Below, piece by piece: positions 25,610-55,519 of a DNA stretch of 64,000 nt (positions within the stretch are counted from its first letter, which is position 1; every line of letters begins with the position of its first letter). The DNA is from Pempheris klunzingeri (taxonomy: Eukaryota > Chordata > Actinopteri > Acropomatiformes > Pempheridae), in NCBI RefSeq assembly GCF_042242105.1, contig NC_092029.1, positions 9,515,885 through 9,579,884 of the forward strand. Direction: 5' to 3'. The translations under genes and the position numbers were made by a program. Under the pieces are notes generated by a model. That model was not told where the DNA came from and searched no databases. It worked only from the letters and a program-made list of their open reading frames with translations.

Positions 25610-25770
25610 CTGTCTAATCCACTCAAGAATGCTGTTTGCAGCATTCACACTAATAATAATAAATAAATCGGATAACAATAGTGTGAATGCTGTTTGCAGC
25701 ATAAAATCGGATAACAATAGTGTGAATGCTGTTTGCAGCATAAAATCGGATTAGACAGGATAACAATATT
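25610..25770. repeat. 39-bp tandem repeat flanked by inverted arms
   Basis: Two exact 39-bp units (25,668-25,706 and 25,707-25,745; beginning TCGGATAACAATAGTGTG) are followed by a partial third. An inverted copy of the core (GCAGCATTCACACTA) precedes them. CTGTCTAATCC at 25,610-25,620 and GGATTAGACAG at 25,748-25,758 are inverted arms enclosing the array, so the whole could be a small foldback element. Confidence 0.8.
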
Positions 25771-28060
25771 ATAATATATATTATAATGATTATAAAGAAC
25801 CAAGCGATTTGCAAATTAATGCTGATAGACGATGGTTGTGGTGGCCTCAAGTCATCCTCATCACTGTCTTCCTCCTCCTCTTCCTGAAGACTGTGGGAAA
25901 CACAACAAAGTTTAGAGTCACTGAGCACCACTGATAATATACTCGTGAAAATATTAACACCATAGACCAACTATTCAATAATAATGGGACTGATTCTCAT
26001 TTTACAAAGATGGTAAAAAACAAACCACCAGGTTCATTATGATATCTATAAAGAGAGACTTTGCATTTAGAATCTAGACCTGAGAAATGCAAGGTAGTCC
26101 TTTTGCTCAATACCAAAAACAATAGTGATGCACTTGACTTGTTTGCAATTGTTGATAGGCTGATAAACCTTCCTGTGTTGGTAACCCCTGGACTTTTATC
26201 CATTAAATCATGCAACTAATTGGCCTCCTTTTGCTAGAGGCATTTAAAAAAAAAGGTAATTTTCCTGGGTTTCAGGATTTCAACCACACCGCAGCACCGA
26301 GAATGCTCTTGTGAAGGCCTTGAATGACATCCACTTCAACACAGACAGTAGATCTCATGTCGCAGTGGAAAAAATTCACTCTTAGTATTATTAGATCTCA
26401 ATGCTGCATCCGACACTGTTGGCTACAACATATTAATAGACAGACTGGAAAACTAGGTGGGACTTTCCAACACAGTGTTAAACTGGTCTGAATTGAGAGA
26501 CAAGGACGATTTTGTGTCAATTTGTTATTACGTCTCTGAGTGTGTCAAAATTACTTTGAAGTCCACAAGGCTCTCGGGTCTCATCTGTTCAGCTTGTACA
26601 ACTCACAATATGGCAGCTAATGTAAATTAGCACAATATCTTATCATCTTATTATGCAGATGACTCAGAGGTTTTCTTTAACAAATTCACAAGGTGACTGT
26701 GGTCCCACATAAGCAGTGAGTATGTGTATTGAACAAATCAGTGATTGGTTGTGCCAAAAAGTTCTCTAGTTAAACAAAGAAAAAACAGACACGATTGTCT
26801 TTGAACCCAAAGAACAATTAAAATGTCAGTGCACAGCTTCAGTAACTAACGTTTAAGGTACAATATGTAACAACTGGTCAGATTTTTTAGTTTAAAACAT
26901 TCAAAAATGAACAAACAAAATCAGCAGAATGTGAAAAATAACAATAAGTGTTGACATTAGATATCTACTGAGGTCAGCATGCAAACAGCTGCCAGCTCTC
27001 ATAATACCATTTTATACCTCAGAGTGAGTCACTGTAGCATCCAGTCTGCCCTCAGTCCTGCATTAGAGGAAGAAGTTACACTGCCCCAACTAACAGGTCA
27101 ACGACAACACAACTGCACAAAAAACATTTAAGATGCAGCAGCTCCATAAAACTTTTTGTTGTAATCTTTTATTTGACCCTGTTCTATTATGAATTTAAAA
27201 TAAAATATCTGTATGCACAGTATGATCTATGTGTGTAGCATGAAGGTACCGCAACCATTTCATTTCATTGTGCAAGCCTGTGTTGTAAAATGAAAAAATA
27301 AATGAACCATGAATGAAATTACCATACATTTCTAACATCCTTGCGGACATTGGAGGGCTTATAAGGGAGGAGAAGGTGGGTTTACATATTGCACTGTGAA
27401 ACATTTGATTTGCCTTGTTTAAAGGTGCCATACAACAAATCAATTCCTTACTTGTGAGGGCCTGGTTCATCTCCAGAAGCGGTACGCTCCATGGCATCCT
27501 TACCATGCAAGAAAAATACAAACAAAACTCATATACAAACGAAATATGCACAATTATTTTAAACTTTATAGTTAAATAGATCTTGTACACTGAAGACTGA
27601 ATTATATAAATCTTACTTGTTGAAAAGACAAGGGGAACGTTTCATCCCCATAAACAATTTCACCGGGATAGCCGTCAGCATTGTCAACACACTCGATGGA
27701 TATCTGCAATATCATCGAAAAAGTATTGTGAAAATGAAATGTATCATGTAATGCCCATATTACTATATACATATACAACACCAAATTTGCCACTTTAACC
27801 GCTAATTGCTTGAAATAATGTTAAATTCCTCATAATGCTAGCAATGCTAAAGCTTCAAGCACGCAAACGGATGCGACTTTGATTTAGTAAATTTACCCAG
27901 TCAGTTCACAACCAAATGCAAACAATTGCAACAACAACTTCCTGAATTGCAGTATTTCCTCATACATAAGAAGAATAAGAGGAAATATTTCAACAGGTAT
28001 GTTAATTTCAGCCAAAAATGTTAAACTTACACGGTCCATTGTTAAATCAAAGGAGTCCAT
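25650..28060 (-). CDS. Unrecognised small four-exon gene
   Basis: Function unknown. Predicted coding exons in transcript order: 28060-28031 (ATG; donor CGT/GTAAGT), 27703-27617 (acceptor TATTGCAG; donor CAA/GTAAGA), 27498-27452 (acceptor GGTAAG; donor AA/GTAAGG), 25890-25650 (acceptor TTTCCCACAG). Phases 0, 0 and 2 agree, giving 134 aa. It begins MDSFDLTMDR, then an acidic segment with ECVDNADGYPGEIVYGDE, then EEEEEDSDEDDLRPPQP. After that comes a hydrophobic run (FFIIIIIYIIILL) that could be a tail anchor or just translated AT-rich DNA, then two copies of a 13-residue repeat from the 39-bp minisatellite. The first three exons and the promoter look real. The C-terminus looks degraded, so this may be a decaying or truncated gene. 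A LINE relic lies in intron 3 on the other strand. Confidence 0.42.
26270..26850 (+). pseudogene. Decayed LINE reverse-transcriptase fragment
   Basis: Translation across several frames gives GFQPHRSTENALVKALND, LLDLNAASDTVGYN, a degenerate GVPQGS region, an LCRSLR remnant of the YADD-side block and a WLCQKV...LNKEKTD segment. These follow the block order of L2/Rex-type non-LTR reverse transcriptases. Frameshifts and stops interrupt it and no intact ORF remains. It lies inside intron 3 of the minus-strand small gene, in the opposite orientation. Confidence 0.75.
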
Positions 28061-28150
28061 TTTTCTTCTTAATTCTTCTGCTGAAACGTGACATGCATGA
28101 CGCAAGGTGACATCCGGACATCCGGTGCTGTTTTGTCAGACCACGTTAGT
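28061..28150 (-). promoter_or_regulatory. Putative promoter of the small minus-strand gene, paired ETS-like sites
   Basis: On the minus strand two tandem CCGGATGT octamers (28,110-28,125) lie about 50 bp upstream of the predicted ATG, followed by TTGCGTCAT. Tandem ETS-type sites close to the start are common in TATA-less housekeeping promoters. No TATA box is seen. Confidence 0.4.
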
Positions 28151-28620
28151 GTTACGCATTATACGCTATATTTAATTTATCAATTATTTCATTAATTACA
28201 GTAATATTGAGAATAAGTCAATAAAATTTAGATAATTTACACTTACATTTGGTTATTTTTGGGGATATTTCTGATAACTAATTACATAAGTACTAATTGC
28301 AGTGTACAGTGTAATTAACTAATTACATAATTACAGTAATGTTGAGAATAAGAGAATAAAATTGTAATCATTTACACTTACATTTTTTTATTTTTGGGGA
28401 TATTTTTCATTTATATCAGACTTTTTGTACAGAAGAAGAATCTCACAGTATCAGTATCTCTCTCCCTCCATAATTTGACAAAAGGGCAAATAAAAAAAAA
28501 CTTTTATTAAACTTGTACTAGAATAATTCTACTAAAAAATATTTTAAAGTGTATTGGTATTCCCTGTACGCTGATGACACATGATTCAACATGTGTTCCC
28601 AAGCGAAGTAAATGAAAAAG
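28150..28620. repeat. AT-rich repeat copy A
   Basis: Closely similar, in the same orientation, to 30,783-31,097. Both end GCTGATGACACATGATTCAA, then a shared block through AAGCGAAGTAAATGAAA. Within this copy a unit of about 130 bp (TTACAGTAATRTTGAGAATAAG to TTATTTTTGGGGATATTT) is itself duplicated around 28,195-28,275 and 28,330-28,405. Confidence 0.85.
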
Positions 28621-28691
28621 TTTTCTTTCTTCCAAATCATACCTCTTTTTTAGACCCTTGTGCAGAATGTCAGTTACTCACTTTTCCTCTG

Positions 28692-28738
28692 TTCACGTTG
28701 GTTCATGTTGGTTCATGTTGGTTCATGTTGGTTCACAA
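28692..28738. repeat. Short tandem repeat, 10-bp unit GTTGGTTCAT
   Basis: About four copies of a GTTGGTTCAT decamer in a row; the first and last are diverged. Confidence 0.85.
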
Positions 28739-28739
28739 T

Positions 28740-30600
28740 CTCAGGTGAGGCAAAATTCTGATGATTAACATCCATCATAGTTGACAGGATTAGAGAGGTC
28801 TATGTCTATTAGTGATGAGTTCTGAACTACACCATCTAAGACCTTTTCACAGCCCAAGAAGAGGCCAACTACTTGCCTGAGTGGATGAACAAAAGTGAGA
28901 TCTGACTTCTGTATTTTCCCTTTTGCATTGTACAGATGAAGAAGTAGGTTTGTTTCAGTTCTCAGAAACTTGTAGTTCAAAGACACATGTGAGTTGCAGC
29001 TACCCACAAGTGGGAGGAGACTTAACATAAACTTGATATGCCAACAGTCCACAAGATTTCTATAGAAAAATGAAATGAAATCAATCATTTTCAAATATAA
29101 TAGATAAGTAAGCGGTGTTGTTAGTTAGAGGTAAAGAAACACAAATTTGCATGGCATCTGACAATGTAATCTAAAGTTTGAATATTTGACTGCAAAAACA
29201 CAGCTATGTGATTTGATAAATATGCTCATTCAGATCATTGAAACAATGATAGAAAAACAATAGATTTTTAAGCCTGACTGGCTTGTCGGGTTGGAGAATC
29301 TCCTGCAAATGATACATACCAATTCTGTGGGTAACAGAGCATGAAGTGAAAATACTAAAAAAGGCCTTTGAGCAGAAAGCAGGAAGTCTCTTCTGGCTTC
29401 CTGGTTACTAAAAGGAAGATCTGGTTAGAGATCTCACAATCAAACAACCATAACCAACGCTGAAAGCCAGTCAGGATGTTTGAAACACATTAAAAACATT
29501 TTTAGAATTCAGTCCAAAACATACCTTTATGCTTGCCCTAATGCCAGTGCTAAAAATAACATCACCTCAGTCATACTGATGAAATCTTCCTACAAGTTTT
29601 ATCTAATAATTGCCTTTTAAATTTCTTCATATTCCTATGAAATACTAAATTCAACTGCATTATCGGCAGTCACCTTGCTGTTCTCAAGAATACAGCCTCC
29701 ACAGCCTTTCAGTGATGTCATATGCAGCAGGATATATACAGCAATATAAAATCAACAGCAGAACAAATGTCACCCACATCCTGCAAAGATATGTCACCCT
29801 GAGCTGTCAGCATATAAAGGAAATGCACAATGCATCAAACACACATACACAAATTGTTTTTGTCATCTTTTTGAGATTGATATACGACTTAAAGTATGAA
29901 ACAAATAAGAATGTGAGCCAGATAATCAATACAGAACCTAAACTTCTATACCAGTAGGTGTCAGTGTTTTCTATTAAGACTCTGCTTTCTCATTGTTTCA
30001 CCTGATGGCATTTTACAATTAATGCATTTTTAACAGGTATTCAGACAAAGTGGCTTTTCCTTGGTGTCTGGGCTGTTTTCTGAAATGCTGACTGAAGTGT
30101 TCCTAAATGTTATAAATGTGGTTGTGAGAATTGTTTTGTTCTCCATTTCTGGGTTTTATATGCAAACTCAGCATGTGCTGAGTGTAAGTAATTCCCTGTA
30201 GAAGTGCCAATTTGGGCTTGAAAACTTAAATATTAATGTAATGAAATAGAAATTCTAATGGGTGAGTTCAACAAATTGTTGAAATGTGAGTATGTTGAAT
30301 GAATGTGGGAAGCAGATATCGCAATTACAGCATTTTAGACTCAGACCCTGGAAAAATGTGTGTGTGTGTGTGTGTGTTTGCTGACTGAATGTTTCGACAG
30401 AACTGATAACTGCCACAAATAATTATTCACAATAAAAAATAAGTGATGTAAATGACCAAACTCTCAGCACGTCAGTCATGTTTATATCATCCAGATGCAC
30501 CTTAAATCTACTCCAGGTGTTTTCTTTTTTCTTCTTTTTATAGCTACTTCGGCTTCCAACTAAATCTCGTGCTCATCTTGACATAAAATTAGATTTGGAT
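28740..30600. other. Intergenic, no gene recognised
   Basis: Open frames at 28,765-29,094 (-) and 29,712-29,957 (+) lack family motifs and splice context. There is a short TG run near 30,358-30,377. Confidence 0.5.
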
Positions 30601-30634
30601 GATTAACCGTATTGTAGAGATAAGCAGTTCTATG

Positions 30635-31285
30635 GTACAGGACAATACGAACTGAAATGACATGGGCCATAAGGCGACACTTGTGTTACTTCTTGTAGTG
30701 GGGCCCTGTGGCCTTTATTATATCAGTACTCACTTGCATGCTGCATTTTACATTTGTGATTAACCAAATTACCACAAATTATGTGTTATATGCTATATTT
30801 CATTAATCAATTATTTCATTAATTACAGTAATGTAAATAAGTCAATGAAATTGACATCATTTACACTTAGGTTTGGTTATTTTTCATTTATATCAGACTT
30901 TTTACACAGAAAAAAGAATCTCACAGTACTGGTATCTCTCTTCTTCCATAAAAAAAGCCAAAACAATAAATAAAAAAAAACTTTTATCAAACTTGTACTA
31001 TAATAATTCTACTAAAAAATACTTTAAAGTGTATTGATATTCCCTGCACGCTGATGACACATGATTCAACATGTGTTCCCAAGCGAAGTAAATGAAACTG
31101 TTTACATTTTATTGTTAAATTGTTAGTACAGGACAATACTAACTGAAATGACATGGGCCTTAAAGCGACACCTGTGTTATTTCTTGTAGTGGGGCCCTGT
31201 GACCTTTATCATATCAGTACATATCTTACTTGCATGTTGCATTTTACATTTGTGTTTAACCAAATTACCACAAGTTAGTTATACA
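30635..31285. repeat. Local duplication: block a, repeat copy B, block a'
   Basis: Block a (30,635-30,782; TACAGGACAATACGAACTG, then the GTGGGGCCCTGTGGCC region) recurs as a' at 31,126-31,282 with few differences. Copy B of the AT-rich repeat (30,783-31,097) sits between them. The order is a, B, a', all in the same orientation, as expected from tandem or ectopic duplication. Confidence 0.85.
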
Positions 31286-31469
31286 TATTATTTACTAGTG
31301 TGCAGATAATCTGAAAAATGGGAGTCCACAGTCCCCTTGTGGGCTCATCTGACCCTGGTTTCATGTCAGTAATTCTGGAAATACCCCTTTGCAAACTCAC
31401 CCACAGTTTTATAGTAAAATATTCCGAGTTAAAGCACTAGTTAATTAAGGACCACCAATTGGATACGAA

Positions 31470-31834
31470 TAAGTGACTGTATCCGGCGCTGATTGGTCCG
31501 CTGCCCGTAAGCCCCGCCTCTCTGATGCTACAACCAGCCCCTCCCCTCTCCGCTCTCTGCGGCTCGCGACCAAGTCAAACAAACAGCACGCGGACAGGCT
31601 TCTCCTTGTCTTTTAAAAAGCCCACATCGCCCTCACAGCGAGAGTAAGCGGGGAGGACGGAGAAATACTTAGTTTTTTTAAAACAAAAACAAAAACAGGT
31701 GTCAGCCGGGGCACGGTCACCTTCCGTCCTGCCGTATGCGGCTCACTCGTGCGCTTCCCGTGACATGAAAACACTCCGCACGCGCCTGATTCCGTCGCAT
31801 TCACTCGGTGTCCACGAGCGGCCGCGATGGTTAA
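31470..31834 (+). promoter_or_regulatory. pde7b: pde7b main promoter and 5'UTR (GC/CpG-rich)
   Basis: Composition shifts from AT-rich to CpG-rich. A reversed CCAAT box (GATTGGTCC near 31,491), a GC box (CCCCGCCTC near 31,514) and a second C-rich GC-box-like site (CCCCTCCCC) precede a TTTAAAAAG near 31,612. All lie within 360 bp of the first coding exon. Start site inferred. Confidence 0.6.
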
Positions 31835-49125
<17,291 letters not shown>

Positions 49126-52100
49126 TCTTCCTCATTTTTCTTGAGATGCTTCATCTTCCTTTGTGAACGGAGGAGAGGAGTGTTTATTCACCTCCTTGTT
49201 GGTCCTCCAGCATATTTCCTCCCACTGCTGGTTGTTCACAGGCTCTGAACGTGGGTGCACTGGATGGTGGAGTCTGGCCTAGATTAATGAGAAATGGCTC
49301 CCGCTGCTGGAGCCGGGGGACTGTAGCCTTGCAGGGGAAAAAAGAAGACAGAGATTCATGGTTGGGCCGATGAGTGGATGATCTTAGTAAATATATGCCA
49401 ATTTAACAAAGCCTTGCTCTTTAACCCTGTGATATCTGCTTCAAAGTGTCTGAGAAAAGCAGGAATAGAATTAAAAGTTATTGCTGATGGCAGAAGAGGG
49501 ATGAAGATTATGGAGATGAAAATCAATGTTTTTGCACAATGAACAGTAAGAACAGTAAAGAAATGAAAGATTACATACAGCTGGACAGTGCCAGAAAAGA
49601 AGACAAAATATATGAAAGAAAAAGAGGAATATATGAATATATCCACTATATTATGCTTTTGAAACTTTTAGACATTACATGCTGTATTAAGCTCTTTTCA
49701 CTTTTTCTCTTTTTGTACAGCTTGCACTTCTATCGGATGCTCTTTCTTACAAGTGTCTCACTTGTCTTCTTTTCTCTGAAGTGCGTTTTAACTCGACGGT
49801 TTGTGAAGGCACTGTCAACTGTGCAACATATTCTGTTTTAACTGCGGAAGACTGACTGAACTGACCAATACAAGCTTCAGCCGGTGTTGCTGAGCAGCTT
49901 AAACGCTGACATCGACTGTCAGCTGGAGGGTTTTGGACTGACCGATGTGGAGAACACAAATGAGAGCTATTTCTTTAAAATGTTTGTGTTCATGTAATGT
50001 TATAAACAGTATAATCTGTACATACTGTGATGGACGACCTCAGCACTTCACATGCCAAAATCTCAGCAATGTATCAACCTTTTTCACGGGTATGGATATT
50101 GAGAAATATAACTCTCACACTGGTTTTACCTTGTAACAAGTTCATAGGTGCATTTATTTATCTGATAACCTCACTTTCCAAGCTCATATACAACAAAGCC
50201 TTAACAGCAACTTGGTCTGTCTGTAAAAACATTTTGTAAAAGTGTTTTACCATTTTCTGGATAAGCTTTCTTGCACTTACACTTTCTGCCTGTTTTTCTT
50301 CAGCCATACCAGCATACTGAAACACACGCACACACTCACAGTACTGTAGCAGCTTGTTTCCTGTTTAATCTTTCACCCACTATCAGGGTCAGATGGGGTT
50401 TAACGCCCATTCAGCATTGCCAAGGTGCCAATGTACTGTTCCGACACATCCACTCACCACTCCGATACCTCTCTGCGGTGTTTTAATGTCTTTCTTTTTT
50501 CTTCACTGTATCTTTTGTCATGAACAGACTTGGGCCAATTAGTAATTGCAAATAGTTCTAATTCTAATATCTAACCCTTTATAGCCTGTTACAGAAAAGT
50601 ATATACTTAGAAAAGTATATACCATCATTCATCATTACAAATATATACACATGTATACAATACATCGTGTACAGTGGTACTTTTATATTTCTGACCTTAA
50701 TGGTGAAATTGATCCACGTAGAGCTGATAATACCTAAAATAAAGTATTTGTAAATACTACTTGGTCCAAGTGTAACATATACTCGTATAAAACAGTACTT
50801 TTTTTTTACCACTCTGCTCTAAATACGTGTAATTAAGATTTTCAAATTTAAGATTGATGTCTGGCACAGTCAAGGCCACGTACACGGTGCTAACAGAGGT
50901 CCAGGCTCCACGTCTTCCCTGAGCTTTACGATTCTAACAACCCAGCCAACGTACAGTTTATTCTGCATACAATATATTCTATAAGATTACCGTAACTCAA
51001 ATGTTGACAAGTGAGGTTGATGAATTTCTCACTTTAACAAAAAAAAAAAAACAAAAAAAAAAGCTGCATTGGCTTTGCTGAAACTCCCACCATGTGTAAG
51101 CCACACCGTTGTCTAAAGTGCGTACTGTTTATTCTTAAAGTCACACATTACTGCCGTATTGTAGTCCTTGAGGCAGGAGGCCTTAGACTGCCTTGTATTT
51201 CAATACCTCTGAGAATCAGTAGTGATACAGGGTCACTGAGCCATACTGCTTTCACTAACGGGTACAAGTATGTACTGTATGTGTTTGATGAGTGTTTTAA
51301 TGCCAGAGTGGTTATTATAGCAGACTCGGTGTAATTACCATCTTCTTAAAAAGGGGCTAGTCTCATAACATCAGTGAATTTACTTTGATGATCAAAAGAG
51401 AGATTTAAGCAGTAAAGTCCATCATAAGATTGGACACAAAGAATGAATAAAATTTAACAGAAATACCAAGATATCTGTAAAAACTTTTTTTTTTCCTGCA
51501 TATGCACTGAGGTTGGGGTACATTACCCTTTTTACCCCTGTAACTGTGTTCAATTCAATGATATTTCTACCCAAGATTTTACGATAATTGAATAACAGTA
51601 ATAATAATTGAAAAACTGAGCATGCCACTATGGGGAAAACAGTCTCAACACTTGGTCCATTTGGTAGTGGCTCTGGAGGCTTCGATCATATCGCATGATC
51701 TTCATGTTCTCAGTTGTAAATGAGTTTTAGACATTCAAGTTTCCAGTTTCTCTAGATATTTTAGCACTTCATAGCAGTTCATTCTTGACCTGCCGTTGAG
51801 AAATATACTGTATGTCACCAGAAGGTCCATTGAGCTTTGTTTTTGAGCTTTCAGTCATATGACACACTCTTCATCAGCGGATGGAGTTTTCACAGTCTTT
51901 GAATTCTTGGTGTTTCCATCATTTCTGACTAGCAGAAGCTGGCTACAGTCCATGCTAGTTACCTTAAGGACTAATGTGAGAAAAAGTGATTTTCTGCTCA
52001 GTAATAATCATAGAAATTTGTATGAAACCCTTCAAATGAAGCCCATGATATCCAAAAATCAATACTTGTAGTGGTATTAGCTCTAACTAACAGTGCACCT

Positions 52101-52275
52101 GAGTTTATAGAGATGTTTGCACTATGGTCTATCAAGTGATCCAAACGAGACCTACACTAATCTGAATATTTGTATTTTGGTGTTTGGATGGTTCATCTGA
52201 CTTCTTGACTGTATATTTGTGTTCTGACAACCAACCTCTGAGCACTGTGAACAATAAAATAAATGTTTTTTCAAT
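49126..52275 (+). other. pde7b: pde7b 3'UTR (probable long form)
   Basis: No coding content after the TAA at 49,123-49,125. Overlapping AATAAA signals at 52,253-52,258 and 52,258-52,263 follow a typical GAACAATAAAATAAATG context and would give a 3.1-kb 3'UTR. Earlier AATAAA copies (for example near 50,739) could give shorter forms. Several ATTTA motifs are present. Confidence 0.5.
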
Positions 52276-52365
52276 TAGCACCAAATGCATTAGATATTCC
52301 ATGTTTATTTTTGAGTATTAAAATGGACTGGAGTCAGACAGAGGAAACGTTATGACCAAGTTATA

Positions 52366-52380
52366 CCACTAGAGGGCAGT
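52366..52380 (+). promoter_or_regulatory. CTCF-like motif after pde7b
   Basis: CCACTAGAGGGCAGT is close to the core CTCF consensus (CCASYAGRKGGCR). It lies about 100 bp beyond the predicted pde7b poly(A) site. A motif match alone does not show binding. Confidence 0.4.
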
Positions 52381-52399
52381 AAAATCATTTCAGAGGCTC

Positions 52400-55337
52400 T
52401 GTGTGTGCAAGAAAAGCTACAACAGATCACTCCTCATGGCAGGGGGCACACAATGGGTGCCTCTCCCTGTTTCTTTGTTTACACTGTAAATACAATAATC
52501 AACCTGTGAATCAACATGATGATTTCTGTGATGTAAGCATAGCTGGGGGCTATGAGCTCATATGTCAACAAAAAAAAAACTTACAGACTGAAATCAAACA
52601 GGGCAAAGCTGCACTTAGTTGTAGTTTGCAGGACAAACAACCAGAGAACAAGAAGCTGAATGAGTCACACTATTGAATCATGAAACTACAATGAGATGTT
52701 ACAGGCAGGTTGTCAGCACTTTCTCGCCTTTTCTAAAGCGCATTTTTGCAGAACGCAGAAGACGCATGGTGCAGAATTTGATACAGAATAGAGGAGAACA
52801 TAAAGTTAAAAAAAAAAAAAAGTCAGACAAAGAGAAACACAACAGTCATGAGTTGAGTATTCAAAGGAGAGGAATGAAGAAATGTAAAACTAGTGCAAAT
52901 AGAGGGTTGAACAAGAGGGAAAGCACATGCTGGAGAACAAGAGATACTGATGCAGTGAGCAAAGAGGTGGCACAGACAGCTTGTGTTTCCCTCGTTTGCA
53001 TATCTGTGATTTGCAATGCAAAAGTGGCTTGCAGATTGTGACAGACATGGTCCACTTGTCATTGGTCACTTATTAAAATCACATTACACTGTACTGGCTG
53101 ACTTTTCTAAACTTTATCTTGTCGAGAGTTAGAAGCAGGAGTGACCTGTGACCAGAGAGCTGTTTTTGAATGCCACAACTCTTTAGGGTGCTGCTTTGGG
53201 AAGGTGAGCGTACACACACTCCTCACAAGGTAGAAGTTGTGTTTTTTGACACCTAAATCTGTTCATCGGGGCATGACATCTGACATCCATTCATGCTGAT
53301 AATTCTGTCTCACCGTCTCTGTGTCTCCTGTTCAAACACACACACACACACACACACAATTCATCTCAGTCAGTCAGAGCTCATCCAGCATGTGTCACTG
53401 TAAATATTGACAGTGCAAACAGAGCCCCCTCTTTTCCACCTTAAATGTCACCCAACCACTCCCTCTGAAAAAACATGCACCCCATCGTGCCGATAACCAT
53501 CTACCTCCAAAGTGCAAACTTGGAAAAGGTGCTTTTTTTTTAAATGGCATTTTTCACCAACAGCTCGACGAGAGTAACAGGGATCACGCATTACATGGAC
53601 GACTCCTTCTAATTTTTTTTTTCTTTAAATAAGAGAAAATGGAGGTGATCACATCTGAAGAATCCAAAAAAAGAAAAAAAAAAATCAATTCAACTCTGAC
53701 ACCTCCTTTGGCCCCACCTGTCTCCATTAGGAATAGACAGAATAAAAGCGACTTTGTGATCAGAAAGTGAAAAATGAAACTTGTGGTGTTCGTATGCTCA
53801 CTGTGTCTGTCTCGCTGTGTCTGTCTAGCTACTGTACTCTGAACTGAACGACTTCATCTCCTGTTGTTAGTCAGTATCCCCACTATGTGTACTGTATGTG
53901 ATATGCCCCCCTTTCTTTGTCTCATAGTTTTCTTTCTTTCTTTGAATAACAACAATTTAGTTGTCAGTTCAATGTGGTCCATTGCCAACAGCTCCTCATT
54001 AACCACTACTTTTCTAAAGAAGTTGACTGTGTGAGACATCTCATTCTGTCTCTCCCCCACAATCACTTGATACAGCAAATACTTTATATGTCACCATATA
54101 GACCAGATCAACCATCCTATTTATAATCATAGAAAATGAGGAACTGCTACAGCCGTTCCCAGCACTGGTGTGGGAGAGGTGCACCCCTGCTCTTTATGCT
54201 CCGAGACCCAAACTTAAAACTTTTATTCAGCCAGGATACAGCTGTGCACCAGTGGGACACCTCCATACTTTTTGTTTGCTTTACGGTCACACCAGAGCGG
54301 CGCATGAGATACCAAAATGTCCCTTTGGTATGCAACAAAATACATCACTGACCTCAGATGTAGCATTAATCCTGTGCACTGTGAAGGTGCACCGTTTCCC
54401 TTTCCCTTTCCTCTCCCTGTCCTGTGAAGATTCTGTGCACTTCCCCAAATACTCTTTAACTGATCTGTCTTTAAAAACTATACATACAAGAAATACGTGA
54501 AGTGAGACTTTTATTTCAAATTCAGTCTCAGACTGGTTTCAAAGATGCTGTTAAGCAAACTCCCTCAAGCTAAACTGTTTAATTCTCCTTAGAGATCCTA
54601 AAGTTTATTGTCAAATGTTTTCAGGACAGTTTTTTGGTTTGTCTTTGCTGCTATTTGCCTCGTGATTATTGTTCCTCTGGCTTTACGCAGTATGTGTTAG
54701 ACTTGTACGCTGGTTGTGCAGTTGTTCAACTGTGTCTTGTTTTCCTGTCTGTCTTGAAAAACAGATCTCAAAGAAACTACCCGTCTAGATAATTCTGCCA
54801 GTGGCATCAGCGCATCAGTGGAACAAGTAATGCATATATACAATACTGAAAAAAAAAAAAAAAGTGTTTTAAGATTTATTTTTTTTACTTAAGGGAAATT
54901 TCAAAGTGAATATGAGGGCGTTCAAGTGGTTAACAAAAAAAACAGTGGCAAGAATATAAACATAACCTCTGACCTCCAGACACTGATCATCAATGGGTAA
55001 CCACAAACAATCAATAGTTTTCAAATGTCATGCCATGTTTTCAGCCTAATCCTAAATAATTTGCAAATGTGTAAAGATTAAAGCTACGCATTCAGATCTA
55101 TGCACTTTGTTGTAAACTTTGGCGGGTTTACTCTCCACTACATGGTGTCTCTGTGCAGCAGGTGGTTTCCAAGCAGCACTCTGTGTCGTGGAATGACTAA
55201 AGCGTACACTTAGGGGAAATAAAGGGTTAATTTGTCATGCAGTATTGAGATCTCTGACATGCAACACCCACACATCCACTCTGCAAACAAATATGTACAT
55301 GATCAATATCCAAGAGCAAAACCTGTTCGCACCTCTG

Positions 55338-55377
<40 letters not shown>

Positions 55378-55487
55378 TAGAGATCTCTTATCTTACTTTC
55401 TTAACCCCCATCCTTCTGACTGAATGATACACAACCCCCAGGTGCTGTAAAAGCACACCTGCCACATTTCACCTGCTCCATTTCTGA

Positions 55488-55519
<32 letters not shown>

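Noticed and set aside
25668..25745. Possible CRISPR-like direct repeats
   Set aside because: Units are contiguous with no spacers, in a eukaryotic genome; it is a minisatellite.
28765..29094. 109-codon minus-strand ORF
   Set aside because: No family resemblance; AT-rich intergenic DNA where frames of this size occur by chance.
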